NCBI GenBank assembly: GCA_963922205.1
Contig: CAWUHX010000078.1
Location: forward strand, 248,001 to 312,000
Origin: Romanomermis culicivorax
Lineage: Eukaryota > Nematoda > Enoplea > Mermithida > Mermithidae
DNA length: 64,000 nt
Direction of reading: 5' to 3'
Position 1 is the first letter of the stretch, and each line of letters starts with the position of its first letter. The translations under genes and the position numbers were made by a program. The notes beneath the pieces were generated by a model. The model was not told the DNA's origin. It saw only the letters and a list, made by a program, of their open reading frames with translations, and ran no database searches. Positions 22,974 through 33,258 of this stretch are shown here, one piece after another.

Positions 22974-23704
22974 TATAAAAATTATCCAAACTAGAAAATA
23001 TAAAAACTATAAACTACAAAAATAGAAAACAACCTATTCATCAAAACTTATACAGTAATAATAGAAAATTTTTATAAATTAGCAAAAACTATTAATTTTA
23101 TGGTAGAGATTCATTATTGTTTACGAGGTTATTGTAGTACTTTTCTTTTTTATAATGGGAAAGCTTTAAAGACCTCTATAACTCATGAACACGTGCCCAT
23201 ATCATTTCTTTAGCTTATTTTATTAGCATATAACCAGATAAAACCAGTTGAAAACCTGTTTTACTGTACAACCCTAGTATTTTTGTTTTGATTCTTGAAG
23301 CTATAAAATATCTGTAATAGCTGCTTATAACCCTGTTGCACCATCTTTTCTTTTTATGTCAGAAAGCTTTAAAGACCCTTATAACTCATGCGCACGTGGC
23401 TATATTGCTTCTATTGCTTTGACCTTGATAATTACTATAACACATAAAACACATATATTTTTCTAGCTTTGATCTCAAAGGTTACCGTAGCACATAAACA
23501 CATTTTATTTTATTTTTGTAGAACATAGCTCCTCCTCTCATATACTCCTCAGAATAGTAGAATACTGTAGGATATATGTCTTGAATATTTATTATGCTTG
23601 TAACTCCTCCTCTTACATCTATAAGCTATATATCCTGGTTATTTTATTATAGTTATAACCTCCTTTTACTCTAAAATTTTGAACACTTTATACATTTATC
23701 TGTT
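22974..23704. promoter_or_regulatory. Divergent promoter region of the Polinton
   Basis: About 730 bp separate the leftward polymerase gene from the rightward gene series. A block of about 50 bp occurs twice, at about 23,160-23,215 and 23,368-23,420: aagctttaaagacc, then tataactcatg, then cacgtg. Both carry the palindrome CACGTG next to TATAACTC. Further right (23,525-23,650) 'agctcctcctct' and 'taactcctcctctta' precede TATA-like stretches. No start site can be fixed from sequence alone. Confidence 0.5.
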
Positions 23705-24080
23705 TTGTTGCTACAAAAACTACTCGCTTCTTCTCTCTCTCTCTCTCTCTTTAATATATTTCTTCAAGAATTTTCGAAAAAGGAACACCAGTTCATGTTA
23801 GACGAAAACATGGCATTATTTGTAGTGGTTGAAGGTAGATACATGTCAATTTATTTTCGTAATGTTGACCCTAAAACAAAAGAGGCGTACGGTTGCGGAT
23901 TCAAGCTCATTTTATCACAATATGGTATAGTAGGTCGCAATGTCAATATTATTGAGAAGACATTTTCACATGGAGGTTGATGCGGCATCAACCTTGGTTA
24001 TAAAATGCTGGTCGAGAGCGACGGGGTTACAGTACGATTTAACAACTTGTTTAATGGAACGACATGGTGTTTATCTGAAG
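23705..24080 (+). CDS. Unknown Polinton early frame 1 (fossil element part)
   Basis: The likely start is an ATG near 23,794-23,812 (MLDENMALFVVVEGRYMS). The upstream CT-repeat resembles a polypyrimidine tract. The readable part (IYFRNVDPKTKEAYGCGFKLIL) looks like a compact beta-rich fold, but I do not recognise it. A GT donor-like site near 24,080 and an AG before 24,145 suggest that the region is spliced toward the next frame. It is the first rightward gene after the divergent promoter, a position often held by lineage-specific genes in Polintons. Confidence 0.45.
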
Positions 24081-24165
24081 AAGTGAGCTGATATATGAAT
24101 TCTTTCTTTCTTTCTTTTAAAATATATAATGTTTTATTCTTTAGCAATTTTGGCATTGGACCAAT

Positions 24166-24993
24166 ATGATACATGAGATAGCGCCAGCTATTTCAAACGA
24201 GTACAATGCTTTAGCAGCAAATCTCCAATTAGCGATAAAGCGCAAAACAAATGAAAACGACGACATAGCTGGAAAAGATGGTTCTACTCCAAAAATCGTT
24301 AAAGAAGAAGAAGTCGGTGCAGATAAGAAAATTATTAAAGAAGAAGAAGGGATTCATGCTACAAAATTCGCCAGAGAACAAAGCAATGCTAGTGAAGATC
24401 AAAAGGAAGCTAGCGTTCAAACGTCATTTATTAACGATCTCTTCATCAACTGTTTCAATGATCCTGACTACGATTCAACTTCGGATACCAATTCATTGGA
24501 GGCTGAAACCAAGCGTATTTGTGAGTTACGTGTTCCGAGTTTAGATATTCCATGGTTTTTTGATGAGCAAGTAGTAAAAGGTGAAAAATTATTTATAGTT
24601 ATATGTGCTGAACTAGTTATACAAGACATCTTTAATGGGTGTATTTTTGATTGTTATTGCGCGAAAGAGGTAGGAATTGTTGAGGATCATCAGTGTCCAG
24701 CTTGTAATTCCATATATAATATTGCAATTACACCAACAGTTAATCGTTTATATGAAAAGATGGGACTTATCATTGACTGTTTTGAATATGTTATAGGTGA
24801 AGTTCAAAGTTATTACTGTCTTCGCGCTTTTAAACAGATGATTGGCATATTTAGATGTATACCACTTACAAGTACTGGTCGTAAAATTCTTAAGGATACT
24901 GTAGCTTGTTTTATTGATGAAGGTTATCATTATGATTTTGCTGATGCTGTTGTTATCAAAACACTACGCGATTTTATTAACAGTAAATTGTAA
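24166..24993 (+). CDS. Unknown Polinton early frame 2, 275 codons (fossil element part)
   Basis: The N-terminal third is charged, with repeated KEEE-type stretches (residues about 40-75). The C-terminal two thirds are a folded-looking domain containing cysteines (CYCAKEVGIVEDHQCPAC) and hydrophobic helices to the end. The C.C…C..C spacing could bind zinc, but I recognise no family. The frame lies between the divergent promoter and the ATPase gene. Its length and even composition argue that it is a real gene of the element rather than chance. Confidence 0.55.
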   Translation: MIHEIAPAISNEYNALAANLQLAIKRKTNENDDIAGKDGSTPKIVKEEEVGADKKIIKEEEGIHATKFAREQSNASEDQKEASVQTSFINDLFINCFNDPDYDSTSDTNSLEAETKRICELRVPSLDIPWFFDEQVVKGEKLFIVICAELVIQDIFNGCIFDCYCAKEVGIVEDHQCPACNSIYNIAITPTVNRLYEKMGLIIDCFEYVIGEVQSYYCLRAFKQMIGIFRCIPLTSTGRKILKDTVACFIDEGYHYDFADAVVIKTLRDFINSKL

Positions 24994-25266
24994 AAGTTTT
25001 GCTTACATTCATTACAGTTTGTATGTTTTAATTAGCTATAGTTTGCTTGCTTATGTAGTTGCTTATGTATTCGCTTGTTATATAATTTCATACATATATT
25101 GCGCGTATATTTTTGCATACAGTAATGTTATTCTATTTTATATAATCATCCATCTATCTTTATATTTTACATGTGCACTGTTTTATATTGTAATTTTGAT
25201 AATTATATATAACATTCTGTTTTAAAATAATAATAAAAATCATTTTAAAAATTGTTCAAGTAAAAA

Positions 25267-25953
25267 GTGGTTGGTTTTTGTTGTTGTCAAAAAGAGATGT
25301 CAAATGATGATGATGAAAAGTTTTATATATGGAAACATCCATTTAACTGTATAGTTTCTGCTCCAACAAAATCAGGAAAAACACAATTTGTTAAAAAACA
25401 TGTAATTTTTGCTAAAGAAATGCTTCACCCTGCTCCTGTGAAAATCTATTGGTGTTATTCGGAATGGCAAGAAGCTTACGATGAATTAGTTCAGAAATGT
25501 TCTTATGTAGAATTTATTCAAGGTTCGCCTGATTCGAATGAACTTCAGAAAAGTAAAGATACACCTAAATTATTAATTATGGATGATATGATGCAAGAGA
25601 TGAAGAATGATCAAAGTTTAACTCAACTTTTCACTAAAGGATCGCATCATTGGAATATATCAATTATACATATAGTTCAGAATGCCTTTTTTGATGGAAT
25701 GCCTATGAGTAGGATAAACGCTCAATATTTAATTCTTTTAAAAAACCCAAGCGATAGATTACAAGTCTGCACACTGGCTCGACAGATTTTTCCAACTACC
25801 TCAAATTATTTCATAGAGGCGTATGAGGATGCTACTAGTAAACCATATGGTTATTTATTAATAGATCTTACACAGACATGTCCTGAAAAATATCGACTTA
25901 GATCTAATATATTTCTGGACAATGATCATATGATTTTGTATACACCTAAATGA
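25267..25953 (+). CDS. Polinton genome-packaging ATPase (FtsK/HerA, A32-like; fossil element part)
   Basis: The frame is 228 codons, the family's usual size. The Walker A motif is SAPTKSGKTQFVKK (about residues 31-44), and Walker B is PKLLIMDDMMQE (about residues 99-110). IIHIVQNAFF lies in the sensor position. Members of this family pump genome DNA into capsids. The more likely start is the ATG at 25,297 (MSNDDDEKFYIW) rather than the upstream codon. It is the first recognisable virion-assembly gene in the rightward series. Confidence 0.88.
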   Translation: MVGFCCCQKEMSNDDDEKFYIWKHPFNCIVSAPTKSGKTQFVKKHVIFAKEMLHPAPVKIYWCYSEWQEAYDELVQKCSYVEFIQGSPDSNELQKSKDTPKLLIMDDMMQEMKNDQSLTQLFTKGSHHWNISIIHIVQNAFFDGMPMSRINAQYLILLKNPSDRLQVCTLARQIFPTTSNYFIEAYEDATSKPYGYLLIDLTQTCPEKYRLRSNIFLDNDHMILYTPK

Positions 25954-26011
25954 TTAATCATTTTTACAAAAAACTTTATACAAGTTAGTCGGATCCTATT
26001 ATTTTAGCGAT

Positions 26012-26443
26012 ATGATATACAGTAAATACATTTTTTTAAATACTCTCCCTGTGATTCTTTTCATAGCTCTTTTTATTGTATGGGTACAATACCCTTTTCA
26101 ATTTTATGAAAATGAAGAACCTGTAAATGTTACAGATTTTACGATACCAAACACAAAAAATGTTACAGATCAGAAATTATTATTACAGGAAAATTATGAA
26201 TTACATATAATACCCTTACTATGTTATGTAGAAAAAATTTTACATTGTCCTCAGAATGACGGACAATTTATGCAATTACGAGCATGTTTCAAAATATATA
26301 TTTTCAATCCTGTTGTATTTTCTTGTTGTAGTCGAAGCAGTAAATTTCAAAACTTGTACATCAATGGAAGTAGATTACGATATATTGATACGATAGCTTT
26401 ATTACATAATCAGAAAAAAATATTATACCCTTCATCAGTCTAG
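26012..26443 (+). CDS. Small membrane-anchored Polinton frame, unknown role
   Basis: The frame is 143 codons with a hydrophobic N-terminal segment at about residues 6-27 (NTLPVILFIALFIVWVQY), which looks like a signal anchor. A region with several possible N-glycosylation sites and six or more cysteines follows. I recognise no family. The layout suggests a membrane or secreted protein, but this is inference. Confidence 0.45.
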   Translation: MIYSKYIFLNTLPVILFIALFIVWVQYPFQFYENEEPVNVTDFTIPNTKNVTDQKLLLQENYELHIIPLLCYVEKILHCPQNDGQFMQLRACFKIYIFNPVVFSCCSRSSKFQNLYINGSRLRYIDTIALLHNQKKILYPSSV

Positions 26444-26502
26444 TCCAGAATTTTGAAGAGGTTGGTCGTTTTTCTATTATTCATTTGTTTTGTGACAATT
26501 AC

Positions 26503-26966
26503 GATGTCAGCTGCGTTTGAAGTTTTTGTCAGAATGGTGCAAAATAAAGTAAAAGGTAAAAATTTTATATCTCTTCTTTAACCATTTTTTAAACTATAGT
26601 ATTTTTATTTAAGGTAAAATACTAAACAACAAACAGAAATGCGAAATAGCTGATTTGTTTTGGACTTGTTTCTCACCCGAAGCCAAGATTTTTTACAAAG
26701 ACATAGCTAAGGCGTGCAACCATTTACGGCGTGGAGTTGGTTTACCCATAGGACATAAAAAAGTTACACAATTTTGGTGTTTTGCTAGATTATTACTGAC
26801 GGAGTTGGATATGATCGAAACTCATGCTATTTTTGTAGAAGATCTTTTTTTAAAACTAGATACAGCTCATAAACTATTTTTTATGAATATGAATAACTTG
26901 TGTGCTTTTTCTAGATGCGAAGAGTTGAATATCGTCATACAAAATGAAGCTTCATTACTATCTTAA
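26503..26966 (+). CDS. Unknown small Polinton gene, probably spliced
   Basis: A short coding start (MSAAFEVFVRMVQNKVK, about 26,503-26,553) is followed by a gap of about 60 bp bounded like an intron (gtaaaa…tttaag). A frame to 26,966 then follows, containing ADLFWTCFSPEAKIFY and FWCFARLLLTELDMIE. It is helical and rich in Cys and aromatic residues, with no motif I can place. It sits between the membrane frame and the basic hydrophobic protein. Confidence 0.4.
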
Positions 26967-27074
26967 TGTAATACAATAAATATTTCAATGTTTACTCATC
27001 ATTTGGTCATTATTGTAAAATTTTTCTGTACTGTACGGTCTGTTTTGTATGGCTTCTAGATTAAAGAGCTTAAT

Positions 27075-27389
27075 GTGTTGAAAAATTCAAATCGTGTTCA
27101 AAGACGTGCTTTTCTTCAACATTCTTCCCCCGATTTGATCTGTTGTATATGTGAAATTTGTTTGAACATTTTGAACGGTAATATTCCTATTAATTCAAAC
27201 TTAAAAAAGAAATTGGCGAAACATAAATTATTGCTCAGAGGTTTAGCTACAAGACACAAAAAAAACAAGAAAAAAGATTTACATAATAAACGTGTAAGAA
27301 TTGTTCAAAGTGGTGGAGCATTTTTACCTCTAGTACTACCCATTTTATTATCTACATTAGCAAGTTTTGTTACAGAGAAATTATTATAG
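27075..27389 (+). CDS. Small basic Polinton protein with hydrophobic C-terminus
   Basis: The frame is 104 codons: a leucine-rich helical N-terminal half, a very basic middle (RHKKNKKKDLHNKRVRIV), then QSGGAFLPLVLPILLS. The pattern of a basic region followed by '.Q.GG.FLPLL.P' recurs in small proteins next to the capsid genes of Polintons. It resembles the cement or membrane-active proteins of adenovirus-like particles, but the exact role is not established. It overlaps the start of the next frame. Confidence 0.55.
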   Translation: MLKNSNRVQRRAFLQHSSPDLICCICEICLNILNGNIPINSNLKKKLAKHKLLLRGLATRHKKNKKKDLHNKRVRIVQSGGAFLPLVLPILLSTLASFVTEKLL

Positions 27390-27390
27390 A

Positions 27391-28230
27391 ATGAAATTTG
27401 CTCTTATACCTCAGGAGGTTCTGAATAAGTTGAATAACTCTCAGGCTTCTTCTTCGACGATGAGTTCAAATGAAAAGACAGGTATAGCTAAGCAAGTTGA
27501 CATGTATCGTAACGAGCTAGAGCGCATTTTGAAAGATAATACGTTAACGCCCGAAGAACAATACAAAATGTACTCGCAACTATTTTTACAATATTTAACT
27601 TTTGAACATGAAAAGGCTCAACCTACTACAGTGATTTTAAAACAAAAAGTTATTGATAACGAAGAAGATGAGAATGATAGTGACGATTTGAAACAAAAAG
27701 AATAAAATTGGCTGAACGATGAAAAGTTACTTAGCGGTATTCCTAAACAGTTTAAACGCTCAGCATCCTTATTATTGGAACATGTGCAACATAACCCTAG
27801 TATAAATGTTAATAAGCAAGGTGAAGTATTAATTGATGGAAAATTAATTGAAGGATCACATATTATTGATTTATTACATGATTTGTCTCGTAAACATTCA
27901 AAAATTACGCAAATGCTTGGAGTAGATGAGTTTGTTAATGCTTTGAAAAAATATAATGTACCATTAGAGGCTATAGGAAACCCATTACGTAAAATGTTAT
28001 TCACTTTACCTCGGAAACTCTCCTACCATACACCTCCGGAAGAATCAGATGATCAGACAGTTAGTAGTGTCAAACGGTTGAATAAACCACTTGTGAAAGG
28101 TGTTGATTTATTTTCAAGTGGTGCCGAGAAAGATATCAAAGACGATTCATTCTTTAATAAAGGAAACTCGACAGAAAAGAAGATACGATGCAAAGTTAGA
28201 GCACTTAGAGGGTATACTCCTTTGTACTAG
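27391..28230 (+). pseudogene. Unknown Polinton structural-type gene region (fossil)
   Basis: The region starts MKFALIPQEVLNKL. A helical, Gln/Glu-rich part (QVDMYRNELERIL, TPEEQYKMYSQLF) is followed by an acidic linker and then by a part with IDGKLIEGSHIIDLLHDL and YNVPLEAIGNPLRKML. Proteins of this layout often precede the integrase in Polintons. I cannot name the function. The region is broken and is not joined here. Confidence 0.45.
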
Positions 28231-28232
28231 AG

Positions 28233-29344
28233 TGATGAACACCTTACTTTCGAAATTATACAAAAATTTACACGGAAATCCTACAGCTTTTTCTAGTATT
28301 GAAAAATTATATGCTGAAGCTAGAAAACACCGTAAAACAATTACACGTAAAAATGTTAAAGATTGGCTTTCAAAACAAGATAGTTATACTTTACATAAAC
28401 AAGTCAACAAAAAATTTTCACGTAATCGTATTTATGTTACAGCTATGGATCAGCAATGGGAAATCGATTTGGCAGATATGTCTTCTTTAGCAGATTTTAA
28501 TGATGGATACAAATTTATGCTTGCATGTATAAATGTATTAAGTAAATACGCATGGGTTGAACCATTAAAATCAAAACACTCAAAGAATGTTTGTAATGCT
28601 TTTCAAAATATTTTAAAAAGAGGTCGAATCCCTTGGAGAGTGCGCAGTGATAAAGGAAAAGAATTTGTCAACAAAGATTTCCAAAAATTATTGAAAACTA
28701 ATGATATACATTTTTTTACTTCTCAAAACGAAGACATTAAATGTTCAATAGTGGAACGGTTTAATAGAACTTTAAAAACTAAATTATTTAAATATTTTAC
28801 AGAGTTTACTACTTATAAATGGATTGATATTTTACCCTCAGTTGTTTCCAACTACAATCACTCTGTTCATAGATCGATTAAGGAAAAACCTATTAATGTA
28901 GATTATTCTAACAAAAAAATTATATGGCAAAGACTCTACCCTGAAAGATTATACACTAGAAAGTCTAAGATTGATATAGGAGATTACATGCGAATTAGTA
29001 AACATAGAGGTGTATTTGACAAAGGTTATTTACCTCAATGGAGTGAAGAAGTTTTCAAAGTAAAGCATATTGTGAAGACCCGAAATCATATACTTTATAC
29101 AATTCAAGATCTGGAAGGTGAAGATATAGAAGGACGTTTTTATGAAAAAGAACTACAGAAAATTGATTTTAATCCTAATATCAAAGAATACAAAATTGAA
29201 AAGGTTTTGAAAACTAAACGTTTACCAGATGGTCAGAATAGAGTACTTGTGAAGTGGTGGGGTTATCCTGAAAAATTCAACAGCTGGATTTTAGAAAAGG
29301 ATATACAAAACGACGACGACGACGATTACGATAAACAACTTTGA
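28233..29344 (+). CDS. Polinton integrase (retroviral-like, with chromodomain; fossil element part)
   Basis: The DDE integrase core is plain: WEIDLADM (first D), [12 protein letters not shown] (second D) and [14 protein letters not shown] (E). This is the rve fold used for inserting the element. An SH3-like part (VGDYMRI-type '[12 protein letters not shown]') and a C-terminal chromodomain ([30 protein letters not shown]) follow. The chromodomain reads histone marks in other integrases and is a known Polinton feature. The start is uncertain; the frame can be read from as early as 28,100, and [13 protein letters not shown] near 28,233 is a sensible N-terminus. Confidence 0.9.
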
Positions 29345-29345
29345 A

Positions 29346-29822
29346 TTGACATATTATGTTCAACAAGATGCGCTATTATCAGAAAATTTTTTAGGGGTTT
29401 TTGCTTGCGATACTCTACCAAAGATAGTTAAAAGACCTGCGGCTTTAATTGCAAACACCAATACATCTTTTCAAAAAGGAAGTCATTGGATAGCTATGTA
29501 TTTTGATAATGCTAACTCTGTATATTATTTTGATTCTTATGGTTTACCACCAGTTATTCCTGCTTTTATAAACTATATTAACAAAAATGCTTTAATACGA
29601 TATAAAAATAAGAAACATTTACAAAATTTTAATAGTAGGGTTTATGGTATATATACTTTATATTTTTTGTATTATAAAGTGCGACATGTTCCTATGTATA
29701 AAATGTTTAAAAGTTTCAGTAACACAAATTTTGTTTATAATGATAAATTGATTTGTAAGTTTTTTCATTGTAAATTTTCTGTAAAAGGTCACTTGCGAAA
29801 TAAATTATGTACACGTTTGTAA
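29346..29822 (+). CDS. Polinton adenain-type cysteine protease (fossil element part)
   Basis: The N-terminal half has the adenovirus-protease pattern: [11 protein letters not shown], then [10 protein letters not shown] with the catalytic-type His, then [10 protein letters not shown]. In the family this enzyme matures capsid proteins. The length of about 158 codons is in the family range. The frame follows the integrase almost directly and precedes the capsid block, the standard Polinton order. Confidence 0.75.
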   Translation: MTYYVQQDALLSENFLGVFACDTLPKIVKRPAALIANTNTSFQKGSHWIAMYFDNANSVYYFDSYGLPPVIPAFINYINKNALIRYKNKKHLQNFNSRVYGIYTLYFLYYKVRHVPMYKMFKSFSNTNFVYNDKLICKFFHCKFSVKGHLRNKLCTRL

Positions 29823-29859
29823 AAAGTTAACTCCTTCTTTATGTATTTATATACAAATT

Positions 29860-29990
29860 TTACTTCACTTTGATAGCTCCGCCTCCTTTATATTTTTGTA
29901 TAATTTTATTGGTTACTTTAGTAGCTCCGCCTTCTTATAAATTTATAACTGAGTGTTTAGTTGTTAAATAAAAAATTTTTTATTTTGAAA
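29860..29990 (+). promoter_or_regulatory. Twin GC-box/TATA promoter-like motifs before the capsid block
   Basis: The motif tagctccgcctcctttatat (about 29,874) recurs as tagctccgccttcttataaa about 50 bp downstream. Each pairs a CTCCGCC GC-box with a TATA-like run. They precede a short leader frame and the capsid genes. The role as promoters is inference. Confidence 0.45.
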
Positions 29991-30290
29991 TGGATAGTAG
30001 TAATAGTACGCATTCAGAAACGTCTCGCATTAGCGTTTGGGAGTTTTTTGGAAAACGTCTACCTCGAAACGAAGTAGTTTTCTTCAGTTAGGTCATACTA
30101 ATATACATTGTAGTCATTACAGCTATAATAAATTTATCTCTCTACAATAATAATACACAATTGTGGGTTGGTCTTTTGTGCGCTTGTATAGGATATTTAT
30201 TACCTAGCCCTGTACCGACAGTATTACAGTCATCTAATTCATTGAAGACCGTACCTACAGCAACAGCAAACAACATTATAAATAATGACA
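29990..30290 (+). pseudogene. Short Polinton frame with a membrane segment
   Basis: A short start (MDSSNSTHSETSRISVWEFF) is followed by sequence reading as a hydrophobic hairpin with a conserved-looking LWVGLLCACIGYLLPSP. Comparable small two-helix proteins lie between protease and penton genes in other Polintons. It is broken and of unknown function. Confidence 0.35.
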
Positions 30291-31202
30291 ACCTTTGAAG
30301 ATCAATTTTATATCACATTACCTAGTAATAGCAAAAATGGAAACAAGCCCTCTGATTTTTCAGCCCATCTACCTTACCGTTTAAAGCTAGATGGAAGCTG
30401 GGAGGTAGGGCTAAGTGAAATAATATACCCCTATAGTTGGGCTACATTTACCAATCATGGTGGAGATAATGTAATAACGTTAATTACGGATTGTGTTGGA
30501 AATAAGGTCAAAAAAATTAAAGTAATAGTTTTTGAAAAACATTACTTTACCATATCTGAATTAATTGAAGAGTTGAATGCAGAAGTTGGAGCAGCTATTG
30601 TCGGAACTAACATGGAAATCATGTTTTCAAACGATGAACATAGTAGAGGATTAGTTAATTTGAAAATAAAAAGTGGTACAATCTTACGTAAAATCGATAT
30701 AAGCAAATGGTTAATGGAGCTTCTCGGATTTAGGGCTACTAATACTGAGGCCTATGCAACTGCTGATGATTTTTTAAATAGAGCTGTGAATATTAACTTA
30801 TATACTGTTGGAGAGAAACCGCCAAAAACTTCTAACACACGTATTCCACCATCCAAAGCTGTTTTTCTTGCCGAGCCTGGAACTAATCATTTATACATGT
30901 TAGGCATTCAACCACCAAATTTGAATGATTTACAGAATTTTTATGTTTACTGTAATATTATTGAAAATCAGATTGTTGGAAGTACTTTAGCACTGCTTTT
31001 ACGTATAGTAAATGTTCAGGGAAAATACAAAGATAATGTGAGTCGATTATATGAAACACCTCACTATATACCCATTCAATTAAACGAAATTACAGTACTC
31101 GAGATTAATATAAAAAAAAGTATGAATGAGCTTATACCCTTTCAGTTTGGGAATGTTATAGTTAAATTACATTTTCGGCGACATACTCCTTTATTCCTAT
31201 AA
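30285..31202 (+). CDS. Polinton minor capsid (penton-like) protein (fossil element part)
   Basis: The frame is 305 codons and open throughout. It starts MTTFEDQFYITLPSNS and continues SDFSAHLPYRLKLDGSW and EVGLSEIIYPYSW. This is the standard opening of the Polinton minor capsid protein, a single jelly-roll predicted to form the vertices. The length matches the family (about 300). It lies two genes upstream of the major capsid gene, as expected. Confidence 0.85.
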   Translation: MTTFEDQFYITLPSNSKNGNKPSDFSAHLPYRLKLDGSWEVGLSEIIYPYSWATFTNHGGDNVITLITDCVGNKVKKIKVIVFEKHYFTISELIEELNAEVGAAIVGTNMEIMFSNDEHSRGLVNLKIKSGTILRKIDISKWLMELLGFRATNTEAYATADDFLNRAVNINLYTVGEKPPKTSNTRIPPSKAVFLAEPGTNHLYMLGIQPPNLNDLQNFYVYCNIIENQIVGSTLALLLRIVNVQGKYKDNVSRLYETPHYIPIQLNEITVLEINIKKSMNELIPFQFGNVIVKLHFRRHTPLFL

Positions 31203-31329
31203 TCATAGTATCAAATTTTTATTTATTCATTCATTCATTTGCATTTGGACACATTGTCGTCAGGTTGAATTTTTGCAAACGCTCTTAATTAATTCATTTA
31301 GTTGTTCCTTTTGATTTTCAAAGCAAAAT

Positions 31330-31860
31330 ATGCATACCGTATTTATCCCTGAAACCGTTGATTACTGGATCAAAATTTATCAACACAGCATTCAAGATAA
31401 TCAATTTCAGTTAGGTGGTACCTTAGAAGGTTTCCGAGCAGCATATCCGTATTATTATAGACATCAAGGAGCTAGAGTTGGTAATTTTTTTAAGAGTTTG
31501 TGGCGTCCAGCTATGCCTTTGTTAAAATCTGCAGGAAAGCATGCACTTGCTGCAGGTTCCAAAATTGCAGGCGATGTTGTAGCAGGTCGTTCTTTTAAAG
31601 AAAGTGTTGCTGAGCATGGATGAAACACAGCTGGCAGCTTATTACACAAAACGGGCGAACGCATTCATAGAGGAAAAGGTTTAGGGAAGCGTAAACATAT
31701 AAATTCTACGATACATATAAAAAGCAATAAAAACTTAAATGATGGTCAGCGTCAACAGCATCAACATCAAAAACAACATAAACGTAAACACCTGAAACGA
31801 CGTTCCTCATTCTTAAAAAAGACTCCACGTAGAGTAGTCGGTTTCAAGGATATCTATTCA
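31330..31860 (+). pseudogene. Basic core-type capsid protein of the Polinton (pVI/pX-like; fossil)
   Basis: It opens MHTVFIPETVDYWIKIY. A glycine-rich helix follows (GARVGNFFKSLWRPAMPLL and AGKHALAAGSKIAGDVVAG), then a very basic His/Lys/Arg tail (KHKRKHLKRR). The arrangement of an amphipathic 'FF..LWR..MP.L..' helix and a basic tail is typical of the small protein just upstream of the Polinton major capsid gene. It is thought to resemble adenovirus pVI/pX. The region is broken. Confidence 0.65.
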
Positions 31861-31862
31861 AA

Positions 31863-33258
31863 ATGAGTAAATTTATTGATGCTGCGTCGTCTCCTAGTAG
31901 TAAAACGGAGTTAGATTTATTTACTGTACCTCCAACACAAGTTGCTATTCGTAGAAGTTTTTGGTCTGAAATTCAGTTACAAAATCCTTGTACTAATGAA
32001 GGACCTTACGAGTTTGTTATTTCACCTGATTCATATATGTTGGACTTATCAAAAAATTTTATATATTTTACTATTCGAATAACGAAAGCTAATGGTTCTG
32101 CTTGCACTTTAACAGCAGACGCCAACAACAATATTAGTGGTAACGTTGTGGCGCCAATTAATTTGATCGGCAAAACATTTTTTAAACAGATCAAGATGTA
32201 CTTAAATGGAAAATTAATATCTGACAGGTAAGTTTTATAATTAAATGTATGTTTACATTTTTTAATTTTAACATTTTAACATTTCAGTGGGGATAGATAC
32301 GCTTACAGATCTTATTTGGAAATGGAATTGAACTATGGTCGTGATGCTAAGTCGACACATGCTGCAGCTGCTGGTTATGCTTTTGAAAATGGCGATGTTC
32401 TTGATATAAAGAAAAACAAGGGTGCTTTGGAAAGAGTTCAGATGTTCAAAAACAGTGCAGTTGTTGAATTAATGGGTTCCTATACATGCCGATCTATTTA
32501 TGCAAGAACGTTTCCTATTGAATCAATGTACTTTGAAAATTGATTTATACAGACATAGAGATGATTTTTGCTTGCAAAAATTTATATCTACTGACAACGA
32601 AGCTTATAAAATCGAGGTTAAAAGCATGTCTTTATTTATTAAAAAAGTTGAAGTTGCGGATAATATTAATCTAGCTATTGAATCCATGTTACAAAATACA
32701 GCTGAAAAATACCCTATTCGTCGATGTCATGTTACAAGTCTATACATAACAATTAGTCGTCGCTCAGCTCCTCTGAGTTCATTGTTCACAGGTCCTTTAC
32801 CTCGTCGTCTCGTTGTGGTGCTCGTTGATGGTTCAGCTGCTAGGGGTGATTATCAAAGCCCCTTCAATTTTAAGCATTTCGGATTAAACGAAATTAAAAT
32901 AACAAGTGGCACTACAACATTACCTACAACACCATATATGCTAAATTTTAAAGAAAACAAATATTTGCGCACTTTTGTACAATTATTTGAGGGTGTAGGA
33001 ATTGGTTCAGATAACAAGGGTAATGAAATTACTCGAAATTCTTTTACAATGCATAACACGGTTTTTGTTTTTGATTTGACTCCTTGCGGTATGGATGGTA
33101 ATTTTTGGGAACTCATACGTGAAGGAACCACTAGTTTACAGATGAATTTTGGCGAGGATATACCAGATGGCGGTATTGAAGCACTTATATACGCAGAATT
33201 TGACTCTCTCCTAATGATTGATAAAAATTGTGAAACCTTTACAGATTATAGTATTTAA
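31863..33258 (+). pseudogene. Polinton major capsid protein (double jelly-roll; fossil)
   Basis: The start MSKFIDAASSPSSKTELDLF, then VPPTQVAIRRSFW and YEFVISPDSYMLDLSKN, is the usual opening of this family, which forms the shell. The C-terminal part (CHVTSLYITISRR, then TPYMLNFKENKYLRTFVQLF and FGEDIPDGGIEALIYAEFD) also fits. A gap of about 60 bp bounded by gtaagt and ttcag (32,228-32,287) looks like an intron. The rest is slightly broken. It is the last virion gene of the rightward series. Confidence 0.8.

Noticed and set aside
24229-24420. Minus-strand frame of 63 codons within the Polinton early gene
   Set aside because: It is the shadow of the charged KEEE-rich plus-strand gene (Phe-rich on the other strand).
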